Positions 17,239 to 20,843 of a stretch of DNA of 20,843 nucleotides are shown here, in pieces. Position 1 is the first letter of the stretch; each line of letters starts with the position of its first letter. The notes below the pieces were generated by a model that saw nothing but the letters and a program-made list of their open reading frames with translations, searched no databases and was not told the DNA's origin. This DNA comes from an uncultured Methylophaga sp. (GTDB lineage: Bacteria; Pseudomonadota; Gammaproteobacteria; Nitrosococcales; Methylophagaceae). The stretch spans positions 1-20,843 of the forward strand of contig CAMPHB010000002.1 of assembly GCA_946885755.1 (NCBI GenBank), written 5' to 3'. A program made the position numbers and the translations under genes.

Positions 17239-17676
17239 TTAATTTTTTAACCAAAAAGTAACCGGCCCGTCATTAATCAGGCCGACCTGCATATCGGCGC
17301 CAAACTGGCCCTGACCGACCTTGTTATGTAGTTGTGCTGCCTGCTGGCAAAAATAATCAAATAAAGCCGCGCCCAGCGCTGGCGGTGCCGCCGGTGTAAA
17401 ACTTGGCCGGTTACCGCTGGTGGTATCGGCCGGTAAAGTAAATTGCGGCACAATCAGCAAACCGCCGCCAATTTGTTGCAGATTCAGATTCATTTTGTCA
17501 TTGGCATCGGCAAAAATCCGGTAGTGCAGCACTTTATGCAATAACTTATCAGCCTGCTGTTGGTCATCAGTTCTTTCGATGCCCAGCAGCAGCAAAATAC
17601 CTTGATCAATGGCGGCAATTTGTTGCCCAGCAACATTGACTGAAGCAGTTGAAACCCGCTGAATCAGGCCAATCAT
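17239..17676 (-). CDS. dtd: D-aminoacyl-tRNA deacylase
   Basis: Dtd hydrolyses D-amino acids (and glycine mischarged on tRNA-Ala) from tRNA, a proofreading step in the cytoplasm. The 145-residue product matches the family over its full length. It starts MIGLIQRVSTASV, has RIFADANDKMNLNLQQIGGG in the middle, and ends with GADMQVGLINDGPVTFWL, which contains the Gly-Pro motif that gives chiral selectivity. The other conserved motif, normally SQFTL, reads PQFTL here (Pro77, Gln78, Phe79, Thr80); Thr80 is kept. The ATG overlaps the stop of the iminopeptidase gene by 4 nt (ATGA), indicating coupled translation. Confidence 0.95.
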   Translation of the reverse strand: MIGLIQRVSTASVNVAGQQIAAIDQGILLLLGIERTDDQQQADKLLHKVLHYRIFADANDKMNLNLQQIGGGLLIVPQFTLPADTTSGNRPSFTPAAPPALGAALFDYFCQQAAQLHNKVGQGQFGADMQVGLINDGPVTFWLKN

Positions 17677-18641
17677 GCGAAACGGTTTGCCATTTCATCC
17701 GAGGCCCTAACCAGCGCATCAATCAGTGCTGGTTCACCGGCGGCGTGACCCGCCAGCGGCACAATGCGTAATTCTGCCGAAGGCAACTGCTGTTTTAATA
17801 ACCACGATTGCTGAAACGGACAGACCATATCGTAACGGCCATGAACAATAATAGTCGGGATGTTCTTCAGCATCGACAAATCTGCCAGAATGGGATTTTC
17901 GGCGATAAAACATTGATTTAAGGCAAAATGTAACTGAATCCGGCTATGTGCCAGCGGCCCCGGTGATGTATCGGCAGGCGGGTCATAAACCGGCGTATCA
18001 CGCATCATGACTATGGTTGCTTCCCATTGCTGCAGCGTATTGGCCGCTTGCTGCTGTACCGTTGGATCCGGATCTTGCAGTTGCTGAAAATAATAAGCCA
18101 ATGGTTTTTGCTGCTGCGCCGCCGGGACATCTTTAATGAAATCCTGCCAGGCATCGGCAAATACGATTGACGCACCACCACTGCCATAAACCCAGTCAAT
18201 ATCCTGTTGGCGGCCGAGAAACGTGCCGCGCAGGATCATCGATGAAACCCGTTGCGGATATTGCCTCGCATAACACAAGGCCAGCGTTGCGCCCCATGAG
18301 CCGCCGAACAGCTGCCATTTTTCAATCTTCAGCAGTTCACGGATGGCTTCAATATCACCGATCAGATGCTCCATATCGTTATGGGTTAGTTCACCGGCAG
18401 GCAACGAGCGGCCACAGCCCCGCTGATCAAACAAAATGATGTGATAGCGGGCCGGATCAAAATAACAGCGGTGTTGCGGCCGGCAACCGGAACCGGGACC
18501 ACCATGTAAAAACAGCACGGGAATACCGTCGGGATTACCGCATTGTTCAATGTAAATCTCATGCTGGCGCCCATCAGGCAGTGATTCCCGAGGTAATAAC
18601 TGGCTGTGGAATGGTTCGATTTCTGGGTATAAAGTCAGCAT
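17673..18641 (-). CDS. pip: Proline iminopeptidase
   Basis: This alpha/beta-hydrolase (peptidase family S33) removes N-terminal proline from peptides in the cytoplasm. The 322-residue product starts MLTLYPEIEPF as family members do. It contains the oxyanion HGGPGSGC block (46-53), FDQRGCGRS (71-79), the nucleophile elbow GGSWGATL with Ser115, the acid Asp271 in HGRYDMVCPF and His299 in LAGHAAGEP. The frame is open to an upstream ATG at 18737, but those 32 extra codons do not resemble the family and would place the start upstream of the promoter element at 18672-18680. Hence ATG 18641. It is the first gene of a minus-strand operon with dtd and the unknown membrane-anchored gene. Confidence 0.94.
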   Translation of the reverse strand: MLTLYPEIEPFHSQLLPRESLPDGRQHEIYIEQCGNPDGIPVLFLHGGPGSGCRPQHRCYFDPARYHIILFDQRGCGRSLPAGELTHNDMEHLIGDIEAIRELLKIEKWQLFGGSWGATLALCYARQYPQRVSSMILRGTFLGRQQDIDWVYGSGGASIVFADAWQDFIKDVPAAQQQKPLAYYFQQLQDPDPTVQQQAANTLQQWEATIVMMRDTPVYDPPADTSPGPLAHSRIQLHFALNQCFIAENPILADLSMLKNIPTIIVHGRYDMVCPFQQSWLLKQQLPSAELRIVPLAGHAAGEPALIDALVRASDEMANRFA

Positions 18642-18671
18642 TACAAATGCCCGCTTGTTTTCTTGTGCCGC

Positions 18672-18680
18672 ACTATAGCA
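18672..18680 (-). promoter_or_regulatory. Extended -10 promoter for the iminopeptidase operon
   Basis: Read on the minus strand this is TGCTATAGT: a five-of-six match to TATAAT with the TGn extension of extended -10 promoters. The predicted transcription start near 18665 leaves a leader of about 24 nt before the pip ATG at 18641. No good -35 is visible, which is common when the TGn element is present. On the other side, TTGATC (18702-18707) with TATTTA (18725-18730) at 17 bp is a weak candidate for sucC. Confidence 0.5.
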
Positions 18681-18778
18681 TTGATGATGGTAATTATTGC
18701 CTTGATCGGCGAAAATATGCGGTTTATTTACGGTCATCCGGGTCAGCGGATGGGATGTCAGGATAAAGGCACAATGAC

Positions 18779-19951
18779 ATGAACCTGCACGAATATCAGG
18801 CCAAACAATTATTTAACCGTTACGGTATTGCCACACCCCATGGTGAGGTCGCCGATGATGCCGAAACAGCCATGCAGGTAGTCAAACGTCTGGGCGGTCA
18901 GCGCTGGGTCGTCAAAGCACAAGTGCATAGTGGTGGCCGGGGTAAAGCCGGCGGCGTCAAAGTGACCGATAGTGAAGCTGAAGCGGTGCAAATCGCTAAA
19001 AGCCTGATTGGTCAGTTGCTGGTCACACAGCAAACTACCGCACTGGGTTTGCCGGTGAAAAAAGTGCTGATTGAGCAACCGTCATCAATTGCCAGAGAAA
19101 TTTATCTGGCGCTAGTCGTCGACAGAGTGAGCCAGCGGGTGACATTTATGGTATCCGCCCAAGGTGGCATGGACATTGAAGAAGTTGCCGAAACGGATCC
19201 GCAAGCCATTCTGACGCTGGCGGTGGACCCGGTGGTGGGCTTGCAGGGGTATCAGTGCCGGCGTGCCGGTTTTTTTCTGGGTCTGACCGGTGATGCGTTC
19301 AAACAACTGCAATCAGTGATGCGCGGTTTGTACCAGTTGTTTACTGAAAACGATGCCAGCCTGGTAGAAATTAACCCGCTGGCCGTCACCGGGGATGGCC
19401 ATTTACTGGCCGTTGATGCCAAGATTAATCTGGATGATAACGGTCTGTTCCGGCATCCGCAGCTGGCAGCTATGTTTGATCCCAGTCAGGAAAATGCCGC
19501 TGAGGTTACCGCCCGTGACTTTGGCCTCAACTATATCGCGCTCGATGGTAATGTTGCCTGTATGGTCAACGGAGCCGGGCTTGCCATGGCGACTATGGAT
19601 TTGATTCAGAAAGAAGGCGGTGAACCGGCTAATTTTCTTGATGTCGGTGGTGGCACCACCACGGATCGGGTGGCCGAGGCATTTAAACTGATTCTGTCAG
19701 ACAGCAAGGTTAAATCCATTCTGGTCAATATCTTCGGCGGTATTGTGCGCTGTGATCTTATCGCTGAAGGCATTATTCAGGCTGCCCGCGAAGTTGGCTT
19801 GAACCTGCCGGTTGTGGTGCGCCTTGAAGGTACCAATGCCGAACAAGGCCGCAAACTTCTGGCCGAAAGTGGTATGAATTTACAGGCAGCACAGGATTTG
19901 ACCGAAGCCGCCCGACTGGCCGTCGCTGCGGCAGGGGAGTTATCAGCGTGA
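18779..19951 (+). CDS. sucC: Succinyl-CoA synthetase (ADP-forming) beta subunit
   Basis: SucC holds the nucleotide-binding ATP-grasp fold of succinyl-CoA synthetase, which interconverts succinyl-CoA and succinate with formation of ATP or GTP in the citric acid cycle. The 390-residue product starts [16 protein letters not shown], nearly the E. coli N-terminus (388 residues). It has [13 protein letters not shown] (50-62), [20 protein letters not shown] with metal-binding residues, [24 protein letters not shown] and [17 protein letters not shown]. The last two are closer to SucC than to malate-CoA ligase MtkA, which has NIFAGINRCD. ATG 18779 lies nine bases after AAAGG. sucD overlaps its end by 4 nt. 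No sucA, sucB or other cycle gene lies in view. Confidence 0.95.
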   Translation: MNLHEYQAKQLFNRYGIATPHGEVADDAETAMQVVKRLGGQRWVVKAQVHSGGRGKAGGVKVTDSEAEAVQIAKSLIGQLLVTQQTTALGLPVKKVLIEQPSSIAREIYLALVVDRVSQRVTFMVSAQGGMDIEEVAETDPQAILTLAVDPVVGLQGYQCRRAGFFLGLTGDAFKQLQSVMRGLYQLFTENDASLVEINPLAVTGDGHLLAVDAKINLDDNGLFRHPQLAAMFDPSQENAAEVTARDFGLNYIALDGNVACMVNGAGLAMATMDLIQKEGGEPANFLDVGGGTTTDRVAEAFKLILSDSKVKSILVNIFGGIVRCDLIAEGIIQAAREVGLNLPVVVRLEGTNAEQGRKLLAESGMNLQAAQDLTEAARLAVAAAGELSA

Positions 19952-20820
19952 GTATTCTGGTTAATAAACAGACTAAAGTGATTTGTCAGGGATTTACCGG
20001 CAAACAAGGCACTTTCCATTCTGAACAGGCCATTGCCTATGGCACACAATTTGTTGGCGGTGTGACCCCCGGTAAAGGCGGGCAGATGCATTTAGACCGG
20101 CCAGTGTTTAATACCGTACATGATGCTGTGGCTGAAACCGGCGCTAATGCCACAATGATTTATGTGCCGGCGGCATTTGCGGCTGATGCCATTCTGGAAG
20201 CGGCCGATGCCGGTATTAAAGTGATTGCCTGTATTACCGAAGGCATTCCGGTGCTGGATATGCTGCGGGTTAAATATGCCCTGGAAGGCAGTGATGTGCA
20301 TTTAATCGGTCCGAATTGTCCTGGTTTGATCACGCCCGGCGAATGCAAGATCGGCATTATGCCAGGCAGCATTCATTTGCCCGGAAAAATCGGCATTGTG
20401 TCGCGCTCAGGCACACTGACCTATGAGGCTGTGCATCAGACAACATTGAATGGTCTGGGCCAAAGTACCTGCGTTGGTATCGGCGGGGATCCGATTCACG
20501 GTATGAACTTTATTGATTGTCTGGCATTGTTTGAGGCAGATCCGCAGACTGAAGGCATTGTCATGGTGGGTGAAATCGGTGGCCAGGCTGAAGAAGATGC
20601 CGCTGCCTATATTGCAGAATATGTCAGCAAACCGGTGGTTGCGTATATCGCCGGTTTAACGGCGCCGCCGGGAAAACGAATGGGCCATGCCGGTGCCATT
20701 ATCAGTGGTGGCCAGGGCACTGCCGAAGCCAAATTAGCCGCATTAACCGCCGCCGGTGTGTCGATTTGCCGCTCACCCGCTGAAATCGGTGATGCCATGC
20801 TGGCAGCGATGGGCCAATAA
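19948..20820 (+). CDS. sucD: Succinyl-CoA synthetase alpha subunit
   Basis: SucD binds CoA and carries the histidine that is transiently phosphorylated. The 290-residue product (E. coli 289) begins [21 protein letters not shown], a Rossmann CoA-binding domain. It continues with [42 protein letters not shown] and [10 protein letters not shown], and has the second-domain motif GEIGG (208-212) and the active-site His247 in [10 protein letters not shown]. The start is GTG 19948, overlapping the sucC stop by 4 nt, with a strong AGGGGAG eight bases upstream inside sucC. Only 23 bases follow the stop, with no terminator in view. Confidence 0.96.
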   Translation: MSILVNKQTKVICQGFTGKQGTFHSEQAIAYGTQFVGGVTPGKGGQMHLDRPVFNTVHDAVAETGANATMIYVPAAFAADAILEAADAGIKVIACITEGIPVLDMLRVKYALEGSDVHLIGPNCPGLITPGECKIGIMPGSIHLPGKIGIVSRSGTLTYEAVHQTTLNGLGQSTCVGIGGDPIHGMNFIDCLALFEADPQTEGIVMVGEIGGQAEEDAAAYIAEYVSKPVVAYIAGLTAPPGKRMGHAGAIISGGQGTAEAKLAALTAAGVSICRSPAEIGDAMLAAMGQ

Positions 20821-20843
20821 TAATGCGCCTGACACTTAATGTT

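Noticed and set aside
18642..18737. Longer N-terminus for the iminopeptidase from ATG 18737
   Set aside because: The extra 32 residues do not fit the family, and the extended -10 promoter at 18672-18680 lies inside them.
18581..18766. A 61-codon plus-strand frame across the pip start
   Set aside because: Antisense to the start of pip and covering its promoter; no homology and no initiation signals.
18779..20820. Malate-CoA ligase (mtkA/mtkB) instead of sucC/sucD
   Set aside because: The beta subunit has [16 protein letters not shown] and an E. coli-like N-terminus, and no serine-cycle genes are adjacent; succinyl-CoA synthetase fits better, though substrate use cannot be proved from sequence alone.
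20823..20843. ATG and six codons at the right edge as the start of a next gene
   Set aside because: Only 21 bases are visible and no ribosome binding site precedes them; it cannot be supported.

Overview
The window reads as chromosomal core DNA of a gammaproteobacterium of moderate GC content. Evidence is the tyrA-aroA-cmk-rpsA-ihfB order, a complete ccoNOQP-ccoGHIS cluster for a cbb3-type terminal oxidase, a consensus FNR/ANR box, dtd and sucCD. I cannot fix the genus; Thiotrichales/Piscirickettsiaceae-like bacteria are a weak guess from protein flavour only. I see no transposase, phage gene, CRISPR array, tRNA or rRNA.

Region 1 (1-5139, all +): the 3' end of tyrA (prephenate dehydrogenase), aroA with class II features, and cmk are chained by 1-nt and 8-nt overlaps and end at a clear intrinsic terminator. 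rpsA (ribosomal protein S1) follows as its own unit, with a hairpin in its leader and its own terminator. Then come ihfB and, three bases later, a small Mth938/DUF498-family gene.

Region 2 (5140-13652, +): a ~360-bp control region carries a perfect FNR/ANR palindrome upstream of ccoN. ccoN-ccoO-ccoQ-ccoP are tightly packed, and ccoO/ccoQ and ccoQ/ccoP each overlap by 8 nt. A hairpin, a 39-residue single-helix protein with a strong ribosome binding site (a candidate CcoM-like subunit) and an intrinsic terminator follow. ccoG, ccoH, ccoI and ccoS form a second unit for oxidase maturation: CcoG as cupric reductase, CcoI as the copper-exporting P-type ATPase, CcoH and CcoS as assembly factors.

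Region 3 (13653-18641): a membrane-bound PAS-PAS-GGDEF-EAL signalling gene (+) has its EAL domain split by a frameshift at a four-G run. Converging on it is a compact minus-strand operon, proline iminopeptidase -> dtd -> unknown membrane-anchored protein, whose last 28 bp overlap the EAL end. An extended -10 promoter lies just upstream of the iminopeptidase start.

Region 4 (18779-20820, +): sucC and sucD, the two succinyl-CoA synthetase subunits, overlap by 4 nt and are read away from the iminopeptidase operon.

Most of the window is ordinary, well-conserved housekeeping and respiratory DNA, and I found no convincing new multi-gene system. The items most worth a second look are the 39-aa protein after ccoP, the broken GGDEF-EAL gene, the FNR-controlled ccoN leader and the unknown protein next to dtd.
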